Counted from the stretch's first letter, positions 1 through 8,438 are shown. The stretch: 64,000 bases of DNA from CAWDLX01 sp963753485 (GCA_963753485.1 CAVWCL010000001.1:620001-684000), one strand, 5' to 3'. Program-made: numbers and translations. Notes: generated by a model not told the origin, from the sequence alone.

Positions 1-182
1 CTGACCGCCAACCTCGCCCATCCGCAGACCGCTATTCACGGACCGGCGCCGCCGCTACACACTCCTCGGCCGAATTGCGGATGTCCGCCGGCTGAGCGGG
101 ACGTAGGTTCCCAGCATGCCTTCCACGCTCAGTCATGGCGCATCCGGGGCGATCCGTCGCTTTGCCGGGTGGGTCGCTCGCG

Positions 183-302
183 GCTCGGTAGTTCCAGCGC
201 GTCCGGCACCGATCCGACAAAACGTTCCTGTGCTGGTGCGACGCTCAGAGCCAGGACCGCATCGCGGTTCAACTGGGTGATCTCGCGGAGCGTCACGTCC
301 AC
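183..302 (-). pseudogene. GNAT acetyltransferase N-terminal fragment
   Basis: Read on the minus strand from a GTG at 302 (or 296), about 40 codons resemble the start of a GNAT N-acetyltransferase: the stretch TLREITQLNRDAVLAL followed by APAQERFVGSVPDAL is typical of the first helix region of that family. The similarity stops near 183 and no acetyl-CoA-binding motif follows, so this is a 5' fragment. The rest of 1-578 shows no gene I can support. The family assignment is by recognition of the N-terminal pattern only. Confidence 0.45.
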
Positions 303-578
303 GGCGGTAGGGTACCTGCTCGCGGTGGGTGCCGGTCCGGCGTAGCCGCGAGCTGGTCGGCGGAGGGGTCCGCCGCCGGCTGCGAAGCCGCGAAAAACCG
401 CGTGTGATCTTCGACCCGCCGCCTTATCCTGCGGCCATGATGCCGGCCATGTACGGCCAGGGCACCCGGTAGACCGCGCGAACACCGGGAGCGCCACTGC
501 GGCGCACACACGCCCTGCGGTAGGTCCGTCTACAGACGACGCGCCTGCCTTCGCTGTACCCTCCACACGGAGACCACC

Positions 579-1361
579 ATGGCCGCCGCGCACATCAGCG
601 CTCGCGATCCGCGCATCAGCGCGTTCCTGTCCCCGCGAACCCCGTCCGGAACCGTTCTCGCCGAAGGAACGTGGGCCCACCGTCATCTGCTCGACATCGG
701 TGCCGACATCGACACCTTCCTCACCTGTCCCGAACTGCTCGACCCGCCGGCCCGTCCGCTTGCGCAGGCCATCGCCCGGCGCGCCCGGTCGGCGTACTCG
801 GTGTCGGCCAAGACCTTTGCTCGCGTCAGCCGTCGTACGCGTCCTTCTGGCCTTGCCTGTCTGGTACACCTGCCGGCCTGGCGAGCGGCCGACGGTGTGA
901 TCGGCGGGCGGGCGATCCACAGTGGAACTCTGGTACTGATCGCGGACGGGATCGAGTACGCCGCCAATCTGGGCGCGCTGATCCGTGTCGTCGACGCCAG
1001 CGGCGCGCAGGCGTTGCTGCTGACCAATCGCCAGGCCCGCATCGAGCATCCGGACGTGTTCACGGCCAGCCGCGGCACCCTGCTGACCACACCGGTGATC
1101 GACTTCGGCGAGCCGGCGGCGGCCGCAGCCTGGCTGGCCCGTGAGGGGTTCATTGTCCATCTGGCTCTGCCCGGCGCCTCCCGCCACTTCCGCGACCGTC
1201 CCCACGGCGTACGCCCAACCGCGATCGTCGTGGGTGCGGAAGGCCGCGGTGTGTCGGCCCAATGGCGGTCGGTGCCGCACGAGACGGTGTCGATTCCGAT
1301 GCGCGGTCGGGCCGACTCGCTCAACGTGGCCGTCGCGGCGGGCGTTCTGCTCTTCGGATGA
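579..1361 (+). CDS. TrmH/SpoU-family RNA 2'-O-methyltransferase, TsnR-like
   Basis: A 260-residue SPOUT-class RNA ribose methyltransferase. An N-terminal substrate-binding domain (about 1-110) is followed by a SpoU domain. All three SpoU motifs are visible: motif 1 around 122-141 with N130 and the catalytic-type R136, motif 2 GAEGRG at 219-224, and motif 3 at 239-252 ending in DSLNVAVA. Length and layout resemble the thiostrepton-resistance methyltransferases TsnR/NshR (about 270 residues), which modify a 23S rRNA adenosine; family membership is firm, the rRNA target is inference. Start ATG 579 has GGAG seven bases upstream. The gene stands alone, 111 bases before a flavin monooxygenase read in the same direction. 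No thiopeptide biosynthetic gene is visible nearby. Confidence 0.8.
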   Translation: MAAAHISARDPRISAFLSPRTPSGTVLAEGTWAHRHLLDIGADIDTFLTCPELLDPPARPLAQAIARRARSAYSVSAKTFARVSRRTRPSGLACLVHLPAWRAADGVIGGRAIHSGTLVLIADGIEYAANLGALIRVVDASGAQALLLTNRQARIEHPDVFTASRGTLLTTPVIDFGEPAAAAAWLAREGFIVHLALPGASRHFRDRPHGVRPTAIVVGAEGRGVSAQWRSVPHETVSIPMRGRADSLNVAVAAGVLLFG

Positions 1362-1472
1362 CGTCGGTAGCGACCCGCGGGCTGGGTGATCCTGACCACT
1401 ACGAGTCTGCGTACATCGACGTACAGACAGCCACCGCACCGATGGTCTGCTGGCATCGACGAAGGAGTAGTT

Positions 1473-2873
1473 TTGAACACGGCAGGTATTCTTCACGACC
1501 GCGGCGCCAACCCCCAACGGAACGCGGTCGTGCTCGGTGCGAGCATGGCGGGCCTACTCGCCGCCCGCGTGCTCAGTGACACATTCGATCACGTGATCGT
1601 GGTCGACCGCGACGATCTCACCGGCACCGGTGCGCGTAAGGGCGTCCCCCAGGGACACCACGCGCACGGTATCCTGGCCAAGGGTCGGGAGATTCTGGAG
1701 GAGTTCTTCCCCGGCTTCACCGGTGAGCTGACCGCCCTGGGCGCCACCGCAGTCGACCTGGTGAGTGACATCGCGTGGTTTCACGCCGGTCGCATGCTCA
1801 GCGCCGCACCATCCGACCTGCTCGCCATCGCGGTCAGCCGGCCGACCCTCGAAGACTACCTCCGGGCACGCGTCGGTCGACTCACCAATGTGGAGATTCG
1901 CGGCGGGCACGAGGCGACCGGTCTGTTGACCGGGGACCACGGTCGCCGGGTGGACGGGGTGCACCTGGTGTCAGCCGGCGGCGGCCCGCTCGAGGAGCTC
2001 GCCGCGGACCTCGTCGTGGACGCGACCGGGCGGGGCAACCGGAGCACGACGTGGTTGGCCGAGCATGGTTACCCGCGACCAGCCGAGGAGACCATCGCGG
2101 CCCAGGTCGGCTACGCCAGCCGGCAGTACGTCCGGCGCGGGCCGCTGCCCAGCGGTTACGCCGGTGCGATCAACTCGCTCTCGCCCACGGACCCTCACAG
2201 CATGGTGCTCATCCCGATCGAGGGCGACCGGTGGATGCTCACGTTGATCGGGATCGGGCACGACATCCCGCCGACGGACCCGCAGGGCTTCGACGAGTTC
2301 GCCCACCGACTCCCGATCGCGGACCTGCACCACGTCGTCGACAACGCCGAACCGCTGACCGAGCCGCGACGCTTCCGGGCGCCGGCCAGCGTGCGCCGCC
2401 GCTTCGAGCGGCTCGGCCTGGTGCCGGAGGGCTACCTCGTCATGGGCGACGCACTGTGTGCCTTCAACCCGGTCTACGGGCAGGGCATGACGGTGGCGGC
2501 GGCCGAGGCCGTGGCCCTGCGCGACTGCCTACGCGAGTCGCCCGCGGACCTGCCGCGCCGGTTCTACGCCCGGGCGGCCCGCGTCATCGACACCCCGTGG
2601 GAACTGGCCGCCGGCGGCGATCTGGCGGTTGCGACCACGGTCGGAAAACGGACCACGAAGATCCGCTTCCTCAATGCCTACGTCGCCCGGCTACTCGACG
2701 CGGCCAAGACCGATCCGGTTGTCGCCGTCGCGTTCCACGAAACCATCAACCTCACCCGGAGGCCGGAAAACCTGTTCGCGCCCGGCATCCTGCGACGGGT
2801 TTTGTTTCCGCGCCGCACCGCCCGGCCAGCCATGAGTGTCGACCTGCCCGCCGTTACGGCCGGCGCACGCTGA
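1473..2873 (+). CDS. FAD-dependent monooxygenase/oxidoreductase
   Basis: A 466-residue flavoprotein of the para-hydroxybenzoate hydroxylase/geranylgeranyl reductase-like superfamily. The dinucleotide-binding loop GASMAG lies at 22-27 within VVLGASMAGLLAARVL, followed by an acidic strand end VVDRDD. The second FAD motif, GDALCAFNPVYGQGM, begins near residue 325, as expected for this superfamily. The start is the TTG at 1473, preceded by GAAGGAG (1461-1467) at five bases; the frame stays open further upstream but lacks a ribosome site there. The substrate cannot be told. It ends just before a strong hairpin terminator, so it is probably monocistronic or co-transcribed only with the upstream methyltransferase. 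Confidence 0.8.
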   Translation: MNTAGILHDRGANPQRNAVVLGASMAGLLAARVLSDTFDHVIVVDRDDLTGTGARKGVPQGHHAHGILAKGREILEEFFPGFTGELTALGATAVDLVSDIAWFHAGRMLSAAPSDLLAIAVSRPTLEDYLRARVGRLTNVEIRGGHEATGLLTGDHGRRVDGVHLVSAGGGPLEELAADLVVDATGRGNRSTTWLAEHGYPRPAEETIAAQVGYASRQYVRRGPLPSGYAGAINSLSPTDPHSMVLIPIEGDRWMLTLIGIGHDIPPTDPQGFDEFAHRLPIADLHHVVDNAEPLTEPRRFRAPASVRRRFERLGLVPEGYLVMGDALCAFNPVYGQGMTVAAAEAVALRDCLRESPADLPRRFYARAARVIDTPWELAAGGDLAVATTVGKRTTKIRFLNAYVARLLDAAKTDPVVAVAFHETINLTRRPENLFAPGILRRVLFPRRTARPAMSVDLPAVTAGAR

Positions 2874-2888
2874 TCTGGCCACCGCTGC

Positions 2889-2927
2889 GCCGCGGAGCGC
2901 ACCAGGCCTGCCTGTGCGCTCCGCGGC
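2889..2927 (+). terminator. Hairpin terminator after the flavin monooxygenase
   Basis: A perfect 14-bp inverted repeat (left arm GCCGCGGAGCGCAC, 2889-2902; right arm 2914-2927) around an 11-base loop, 16 bases after the stop codon at 2873. There is no U-tract, as is common in high-GC actinobacteria. The position supports a terminator role. Confidence 0.7.
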
Positions 2928-3060
2928 TACCGCACTGCCGGAAGGCTCGTGCGTAGTCGGCCAGAACCAGACCGACATCGGGGAGTAGCCGATAGCGGTC
3001 GCCAGGCGGCACCCCGGCGCAGCCGCGCCTGGGGCGATATGGGCTTTGTAGGATTCGTCG

Positions 3061-3959
3061 GTGGGCGATGTTCTCCTTGACGACTTCATCCGGGCGAATC
3101 GTGAGCGCGGCCTCGGCGTCTACGGGATCCACCTGTACCGCGAGGGCAGCCCGCCGATCGAGCGGCGGGTCCGATCCGACGACCCGGTCAACCTCTACTC
3201 CGTCGCGAAGACGTTTACCTCGGTCGCGCTCGGACTGGCGGAGGCCGAGGGACGTCTCACCCTCGACGATCGGCTCCTCGACCACTTCCCGGAACTACGG
3301 GCGATGGCAGCCGACGGGGTCGAGGAGATCACGTTACGCCACCTGGTGACGATGACCGGCGGCACCAGCCACCAATGGTTCGCCGACGAGCGGATCACCG
3401 CCGCGGACCTGCTCCACGAGATCGTCGCCGCACCGCTGGACGCCCCACCCGGAATCCGCTTCTCCTACACCGATTCTGGCCCGTACGCGATTGGCCGTGT
3501 CATTGCCCGGGCCACGCGGATCTGCATTCCTATCTACTACCCCGGCTGTTCGCGCCGCTGGACTTGCACAACCCGGCCTGGCACACATGTCCACGCGGAT
3601 TCCCGTTCGCCGGCAGTGACCTCTTCCTGCGCACCCACGAGCTCGCCCGCTTCGCGCAGCTGCTGCTGCAGGACGGCCAGTGGGACGGCCGCCAGATCGT
3701 CCCAGCAGGGTACGGGCAGCGGATGATCACCGAACGCGTCGACACCAGTACCATCACCGACCGCGAGCGGTTCACGTACGGCTACGGGCTCGGTGTCTGG
3801 ATCGACCGGTCAGGTATATACCGGATGGACGGCCGCTACGGGCAATACGCCCTCGTCTGCCCCCACGTGCGGGCTGCCGTCACGGTGACCGCGCACTCCG
3901 AACGCGAGGTGGACCTGCTCGATGCGATACACGAGCTGGTCGTAGATCGGCTGGCATGA
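3061..3959 (+). pseudogene. Beta-lactamase-family serine hydrolase, frameshifted
   Basis: A class C/penicillin-binding-protein-like serine hydrolase split over two frames. The first part (GTG at 3061 to about 3515) carries the catalytic SxxK as S47-V-A-K50 and a YTD version of the YxN motif near residue 138. Homologous sequence continues in the frame one base earlier, from about 3517 (DLHSYLLPRLFAPLDL) to the stop at 3959. The join corresponds to net loss of one base (mod 3) within the stretch at 3505-3525. Together the parts give about 298 residues, a plausible full length. Either this is a real pseudogene or a sequencing error. The start is not backed by a clear ribosome site. Confidence 0.7.
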
Positions 3960-4005
3960 CAACCCCGCCACCCGGACGACAAGTCCGTCATGCAAGGGTG
4001 CGGTC

Positions 4006-4495
4006 ATGGCGCACGACGAGTTCTGGGAGCGGGCCGCAGACGCGAACGAACGGCTTCGCTGCGTGAAACTGATTGACGAGACCGTCACTCGCCCAGCCGG
4101 TCCGCAGGCCGGTACGGTGCATTCATTCCTGCGCCACCTACGAGATCAGGGCTTGGAATGCGTGCCCGAACCGCTTTCGCTGGATGGGGACAGCGAAACG
4201 CTGCGGTATATCGAAGGCGACAGCGGCGGCGACGGGTGGAGGCACCAGCATGGCGAGGGCGGCCTGCGACCGTCGCACGCGGATCACGGCGTTTCTCAAC
4301 GCCTACGGACCTCTGCCCTCATTCGACGTGGCCGAGGTGGTGATCAATCGCCGTCACGCGACCATCGACCTCGTCCGGTCCCTTGCGGAGCAGGGAGTTG
4401 AACCGCAGCGAACTTGGGTCGCCGAAGGCAGTCTCGACGTGGAGGCCGCCGAGATCGAATGGATCGAGACGAACCGGTCCCTCTTCATGCTCTGA
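4006..4495 (+). pseudogene. Aminoglycoside phosphotransferase-like gene with the centre deleted
   Basis: From ATG 4006 the frame reads like the N-lobe of an APH-family phosphotransferase (TVTRPAGPQAGTVHSFLRHL, then ETLRYIEGD with HQHGEGGLR). At about 4255-4272 this breaks off. A second frame then reads like the C-terminal end of the same family (RTRITAFLNAYG, then RSLAEQGVEPQRTWVAEG and IEWIETNRSLF) to the stop at 4495. The catalytic loop (HGDxxxxN) and metal-binding DxD expected between them are absent. The simplest reading is an internal deletion of about 120 codons that also changed frame, leaving a dead gene. Confidence 0.65.
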
Positions 4496-4683
4496 CGGCC
4501 AGAATCCCTTGGGCATGACCGCCCGCTCTTGCCCCGCGAAGCGGCTCCTGACAGGCAGGCAGCCCGCGTAATCGAGACCGCGCTACTCAACGACCGCTCC
4601 ACTGGGGACGGTCACGCCCTCGGGCTCATCCAGCTGGATCCGGCCGCCACGAGCAGGCCTCTCGTACCCACCGAGCCTTGTAC

Positions 4684-5445
4684 CTACACGTGCAGCAAGT
4701 CGTCAAGATCAATGACTTGGGCAGCCGGTGGTGGGTCGATCACGGCTGTCTTCCCGTAGTCCGTGTAGGACATACGGCCGCCCGGCGAGTCCCACCGCAG
4801 GACGTAAGGCTCGCCTACCGTCGCAACGTAGACGGTGCCAATCGGTAATGGCGACATGCCCGGTGTGACGACTGTGACGGCAACGGTAGGGACACCGTTG
4901 ATGATGGCGGTTCCCACCTTGGTGGCGGTCTCGGTCGCGGGCAGCTCGTCGCCCAGGATTCGGCCAGCTTCGAGGAGATGGGTGAATCGAACGAGCTCGA
5001 TGCGCCCCATCGCGGCCCGAACATACTTGCCGTCGGCACGTTGGGCAATGGAGGGTTTGCTGAGGACCGGCACGCCGGTGGACACCCACGTGCTCGCCGA
5101 TGCACGGACGTAATCCTCGCCCTGAACGCGCACCATGTCGACGGACTCGCGGCCCTGAGCAACCGTGCAGCGAACGTCGCCCCCATCGCCCGGGATCAGG
5201 TCCAGCGTCGATGCCGGGCCTGAGGCTTCTGAAAACGTACCGCGGACGTGTACCGGTACATTGTGGATCGCGCGGCCCGCGCGTACGGCGATCTCCTTGG
5301 CCGGCAGGGCCGAGATCCCGTTGTCGTGACTGGCCACCGAGGAAGGACTTCGTCCGGGTGCGGCCTCATGTTGGTTTCCGTGCTGACAGGCTGTCGCGGC
5401 TATCGCTGCAAGGACAACCACAACCGCAGCCGGTAATGTTCTCAT
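4684..5445 (-). CDS. LppX/LprAFG-like lipoprotein
   Basis: A 253-residue predicted lipoprotein. From ATG 5445 (GGAG six bases upstream) the N-terminus is a type II signal peptide ending in ATAC with the lipidated cysteine at residue 20. The mature part has no membrane segment; its spacing of DLIPGDGGDVRCTVAQG, a DYVRASAS stretch and a C-terminal YTDYGKTAVIDPP is reminiscent of the LppX_LprAFG domain of actinobacterial cell-envelope lipoproteins, which bind acylated lipids. That assignment is moderate; lipoprotein status is strong. It is convergent with the phosphotransferase remnant and has no operon partner. An in-frame extension upstream of 5445 exists but lacks the signal peptide logic. 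Confidence 0.7.
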   Translation of the reverse strand: MRTLPAAVVVVLAAIAATACQHGNQHEAAPGRSPSSVASHDNGISALPAKEIAVRAGRAIHNVPVHVRGTFSEASGPASTLDLIPGDGGDVRCTVAQGRESVDMVRVQGEDYVRASASTWVSTGVPVLSKPSIAQRADGKYVRAAMGRIELVRFTHLLEAGRILGDELPATETATKVGTAIINGVPTVAVTVVTPGMSPLPIGTVYVATVGEPYVLRWDSPGGRMSYTDYGKTAVIDPPPAAQVIDLDDLLHV

Positions 5446-5740
5446 GCGCCACTCCGCCCTAAGGTTGTTCCGTCTACAGGAAGAGAATCGCGCTTCAATG
5501 GTCTCCATGGATGAGTACGGGTACCCAATCGGCCATGAGTACGGCACACGGTGTCGGTCGGCGCTCGTGACTCGTCGAGATCACGAATTCAGGTACGAAC
5601 GTGACACTCGACGTCGCTTTCGCACCGCAGACCCCAACCGGCGGCGATGGACTGCGCAACCGGTTGGGCTACCGCTTCGCACTGCCGGCCTACCGGGTTC
5701 GGCTGCGCCTGCACCCCACCGGGCCGGATACAGTCACGAC
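5446..5740. other. Intergenic stretch without a supported gene
   Basis: Between the lipoprotein start and the nitroreductase-like remnant I see no gene I can defend. A short plus-strand frame (about 47 codons, GTG near 5600, ending at 5744 over the next start codon) exists but shows no recognisable family. Confidence 0.4.
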
Positions 5741-5998
5741 ATGACCGAGCTTCCGACCGACATGAAGGCCCACAACCGCAAGCTCATTGAGCAGTTCCGG
5801 GCCAACGGCGGCGTGAGTGACCGGCCGCTGCTGCTGCTCACCACAACCGGTGCAAGATCCGGCCAGCCGCGAACTAGAGGCCGGAACCCGGCTACGAACA
5901 TACGAGCGGCAGTAGCCTATGGCACAGATCCAGCCGGCACGATCCACTCGACCGGCTGTCCAGTGATAGCGGCGATAGTGTCGAAGTCGCGGCCGTAG
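5741..5998 (+). pseudogene. F420-dependent nitroreductase-like (Ddn family) fragment
   Basis: From ATG 5741 the first 45 or so residues match the N-terminus of the deazaflavin-dependent nitroreductase family, with the pattern MTELPTDMKAHNRKLIEQF and then PLLLLTTTGARSGQPRT. After about 5877 the family signal is lost and the frame runs out at 5998, inside the convergent VapC gene. A full-length member has about 130-150 residues, so roughly the last two thirds are missing. The loss may have accompanied arrival of the vapBC module. Confidence 0.6.
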
Positions 5999-6339
5999 TG
6001 AACAACCACGGCGCCGTGAATCTCGGCGGTCGCCGAGATTAGTAGGTCGGAGACTCCCGGGCCGCGATGCTGGCCGAGACGGACCAGTTCGCGCTGCACG
6101 TGGCGGGCCCGGTCGGTCACCGCACGGCTGATCGGAAGCTCCTGGTAAAGCGCGGCCCTGTCAGTGGCCACCGAATCGAACTCGGCGAGATTGCGAGCGC
6201 TATACCCGATCTCAAGGTCGATGACAGCCGTCGTCGCGAGTACGCCTACGTCGTCGAGACGCTCGAGCGCCGCCTGGACTGCCGCCTGACGCGTCACCCG
6301 GGCGAGCGCGCTCTTGTCCAGCAAGTACAGGTTGGTCAC
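5917..6339 (-). CDS. vapC: VapC-type toxin, PIN-domain ribonuclease
   Basis: A 140-residue PIN-domain protein, the toxin of a type II toxin-antitoxin pair; PIN toxins are Mg-dependent RNases cutting tRNA or rRNA. The acidic residues expected for the active site are in place: D8 in LYLLDKSAL, E43 in LEIGYSAR, D98 in VSDLLISATAE and D118 in HYGRDFD. The GTG start at 6339 overlaps the vapB stop by the usual four bases, so the two are translationally coupled. The 3' end covers the tail of the truncated nitroreductase-like gene on the other strand. The RNA target cannot be told. Confidence 0.88.
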   Translation of the reverse strand: MTNLYLLDKSALARVTRQAAVQAALERLDDVGVLATTAVIDLEIGYSARNLAEFDSVATDRAALYQELPISRAVTDRARHVQRELVRLGQHRGPGVSDLLISATAEIHGAVVVHYGRDFDTIAAITGQPVEWIVPAGSVP

Positions 6340-6545
6340 CCCCAGGCACCGGACATGACGATCTCATCATGGAGGTCCGGCCCACCGGCACTGTTGATCA
6401 ACCGTGCCCGCCGCTCGGTCCGACGCTCCGCCTCGGCCACGGCGGCCGCGAGCGCGGCGTGCACGGTGTCCTTCTTCGTCGTGGTACCGAGCACCTTGGC
6501 GGCCGCCTCGGTAAGCTCAGGATCAAGGTCAATGACGGTCTTCAT
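6336..6545 (-). CDS. vapB: VapB-type antitoxin
   Basis: A 69-residue protein beginning MKTVIDLDPELTEAA, the short beta strand plus helix of a ribbon-helix-helix DNA-binding domain; the remainder, rich in Glu and Arg, would wrap the toxin. Start ATG 6545 is chosen because GGAGGTG lies directly upstream and a strong inverted repeat sits just beyond; earlier in-frame starts would put the operator inside the gene. It is immediately followed by vapC with a four-base overlap. Expected to repress its own promoter together with VapC. Confidence 0.85.
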   Translation of the reverse strand: MKTVIDLDPELTEAAAKVLGTTTKKDTVHAALAAAVAEAERRTERRARLINSAGGPDLHDEIVMSGAWG

Positions 6546-6563
6546 GGGACACCTCCACGTCAA

Positions 6564-6582
6564 GTATATACGCACTATATAC
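6564..6582 (-). promoter_or_regulatory. vapBC operator/promoter
   Basis: A perfect inverted repeat GTATATA-CGCAC-TATATAC, 18 bases upstream of the vapB start. On the minus strand it also contains -10-like TATAGT and TATACT hexamers, so a protein bound here would block the promoter. This fits VapBC autoregulation; binding is inferred. Confidence 0.65.
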
Positions 6583-6902
6583 CGAATGTCGCGAGAGATG
6601 GTGTCGAGCATGTCTGTGATCGACCGTCCGTTCATGCTCGCGTACAGGGGGCATCAAGTGGGTACCGCCATGGCGGAGGCCAACTCGCGCAGGTAGCCGC
6701 GCGCGGGACCGAGGCGGTCAATTCGGTATGGCCGAGTCGGCCGCGCCGGTGACACGAGACACGGGATGGCGGGCGGCAGCGGCGAACCCGCCGGATGACG
6801 CAACGGCGCGCACGGCAGGAAGGGCCGTCGACGCCGCGGACGTGGCTGGCGAGCGCCTCCAGGACGCCGATGCGACCGGCAGGATGCCGGCACGAGCACC
6901 AA
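6583..6902. other. Intergenic stretch without a supported gene
   Basis: About 320 bases between the vapBC promoter and the ArsR-type regulator operators. Frames are open on both strands, but none resembles a known protein or has a start site with a ribosome-binding sequence. Confidence 0.4.
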
Positions 6903-6954
6903 GCCAAAGCGACCTTTGACATCGCGCATATGCCAAAGTAGTCTTTGGCATATG
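6903..6954 (+). promoter_or_regulatory. Promoter and twin operator of the ArsR-type regulator
   Basis: A consensus -35 TTGACA (6916-6921) and a -10 TAGTCT (6939-6944) are 17 bases apart, placing the expected transcription start at or next to the ATG at 6952, so the mRNA is probably leaderless. A perfect inverted repeat CATATGCCAAAG-tagt-CTTTGGCATATG (6927-6954) covers the -10 and the start codon. A second, weaker repeat GCCAAAG-cgac-CTTTGaC (6903-6920) overlaps the -35. Both share the CCAAAG core and a four-base spacer, which suggests two binding sites for one repressor. Confidence 0.75.
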
Positions 6955-7530
6955 CGCGTCAGTGACCCCACCGCGATCAGAGCGCTGGCCCATCCGCTGC
7001 GGCTGGACCTGCTGGAGCTACTCGCCACCGGAACCCCGGCCACGGCGGCCCAATGCGGGCGTGTCCTGGGGGTTTCGCAGGCGAGTTGCTCCTTTCACCT
7101 GCGCCAGCTCGCCAAGTACGGGTTCGTCGAGGACGCCGGCCCCGGCCGGGACCGCCGTGAGCGGACGTGGCGGCTGCCGGATCCCCGACCGGCGCTGCGG
7201 TTCGTGGCCGAGGACCAGCCGCTCGCCCGGCGACAGCTCGAACGGGTGGTCGTGGAAAGGGAGGCCCAGGCGATCCTGGATTTTGTCGACCGCGACGACG
7301 CCGAGAGCTCCGCCTGGCGACGCCGGGCCGGCATCACGACCGCGCTCGCGCTGGTCTCCGCGGACGAGGCGGCGCAGCTCAAAGCGCAGTGGCTGGCGCT
7401 GCTGGAGCCCTACCTCGCCAGGACCCAGGCCATGGTGGACGCGCGGCACCCCGGGCAGCGCTTCGCTCGCTATTTCCTGGCGGCGACGCCGGTACCAGAT
7501 CACGACTCCGAGGAGAACGTCGATGATTGA
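6952..7530 (+). CDS. ArsR-family winged-helix regulator
   Basis: A 192-residue regulator. Residues 1-70 form a winged helix-turn-helix of the ArsR type (AIRALAHPLRLDLLELLATG, then SQASCSFHLRQLAKYGFVE). No metal-binding ELCVCDL motif is visible, so it is probably not a metal sensor. The C-terminal 110 residues are helical and may bind a ligand. ATG 6952 lies within its own operator palindrome. The stop overlaps the start of the following metallo-hydrolase gene by eight bases, so the regulator probably controls that enzyme and itself. Confidence 0.82.
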   Translation: MRVSDPTAIRALAHPLRLDLLELLATGTPATAAQCGRVLGVSQASCSFHLRQLAKYGFVEDAGPGRDRRERTWRLPDPRPALRFVAEDQPLARRQLERVVVEREAQAILDFVDRDDAESSAWRRRAGITTALALVSADEAAQLKAQWLALLEPYLARTQAMVDARHPGQRFARYFLAATPVPDHDSEENVDD

Positions 7531-8438
7531 GTTCCTGGCACACAGGCCCGGCGCGGGCTCGCTTGACGTCACGTGGATCCACGGTCGCCGCGGTGAGCCG
7601 GAGATCCAGGTGCACTTCTACGACGAGCACACCGTGATCATGCGACAGAGCATGCGGGTCAACTACGAAGCCCCTTTCATCTACCTGCTCTTCGGCAACG
7701 ACCGGGCCCTGTTGCTCGACACCGGCGCCACTGCCGATCCTCAGTTGTTCCCACTGCGGTCAACCGTCGACTCGCTCGTTCGCGCCTGGCAGGAAAGGCA
7801 TCCGCGCCACGGGTACGAGCTTGTGGTCGCGCACACCCACGGACACGGCGACCACGTCGCCGCGGATCCACAGTTCGCCGACCGCCCTGCCACCACAGTG
7901 GTGCCTCACGAGGAAGAAGCCGTACGGTCGTTCTTCGGCTTCGCGGATCCGCCCGCCGGGTCCGTCTTCTTTGAACTGGGTGGCCGAGTGCTCGAGATCC
8001 TTGACTCGCCAGGCCACCACAAAGCGGCCATCACCATCCACGACCCGCGGACCGGCATCCTGTTCACCGGCGACACGGTCCTACCCGGCCGGCTCTACAT
8101 CGCCGACTACCGCGCCTACCGCGCGACGCTCGACGGCCTGGTCACCTTTGCCGAAACCCACACCGTGACCCATGTTGGGCTGCCACATCGAGATGACGCG
8201 CAAACCCGGCCGTGACTACCCACCCGGCGCCCAATACCAGCCCGACGAACGCGCGCTGGAAATGACCACCGCCCAACTCGCCGCCGTCCGGGACGCCACC
8301 GCGCAGGCCGCCGGGAAGCCCGGCATCCACCGACACCCGGACTTCATCATCTACAACGAGCCCGGCGAGAACGAAAAACGCAGGCTGCTCGCCCGCGCCC
8401 GGCTCCGCCGCCTCCAGGAAAGACTCCTCCGGCGCTGA
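7523..8438 (+). pseudogene. MBL-fold metallo-hydrolase, frameshifted near the 3' end
   Basis: A metallo-beta-lactamase-fold hydrolase. The zinc-binding HTHGHGDH is near residues 104-111, with later ligands in SPGHHKAA and FTGDTVLPG. After THTVTHV the original frame runs 12 codons to a stop at 8215, whereas the family's continuation (GCHIEMTRKPGRDYP and a tail to 8438) is in the next frame from about 8174. Restoring two bases, as from a GTGT run, would repair it. The break falls exactly at the last metal-ligand histidine (CHIEM), so the shortened product would lack it. Either a recent pseudogene or a sequence error. It is coupled to the ArsR-type regulator upstream. Confidence 0.75.

Noticed and set aside
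129..1517. A 462-codon minus-strand frame opposite the SPOUT methyltransferase
   Set aside because: Only its last part, near 183-302, resembles a protein (GNAT start). The remainder mirrors the methyltransferase in composition.
5600..5744. Short plus-strand frame (GTG near 5600) overlapping the nitroreductase-like start
   Set aside because: About 47 codons, no family recognised, no ribosome site; kept only as a remark.
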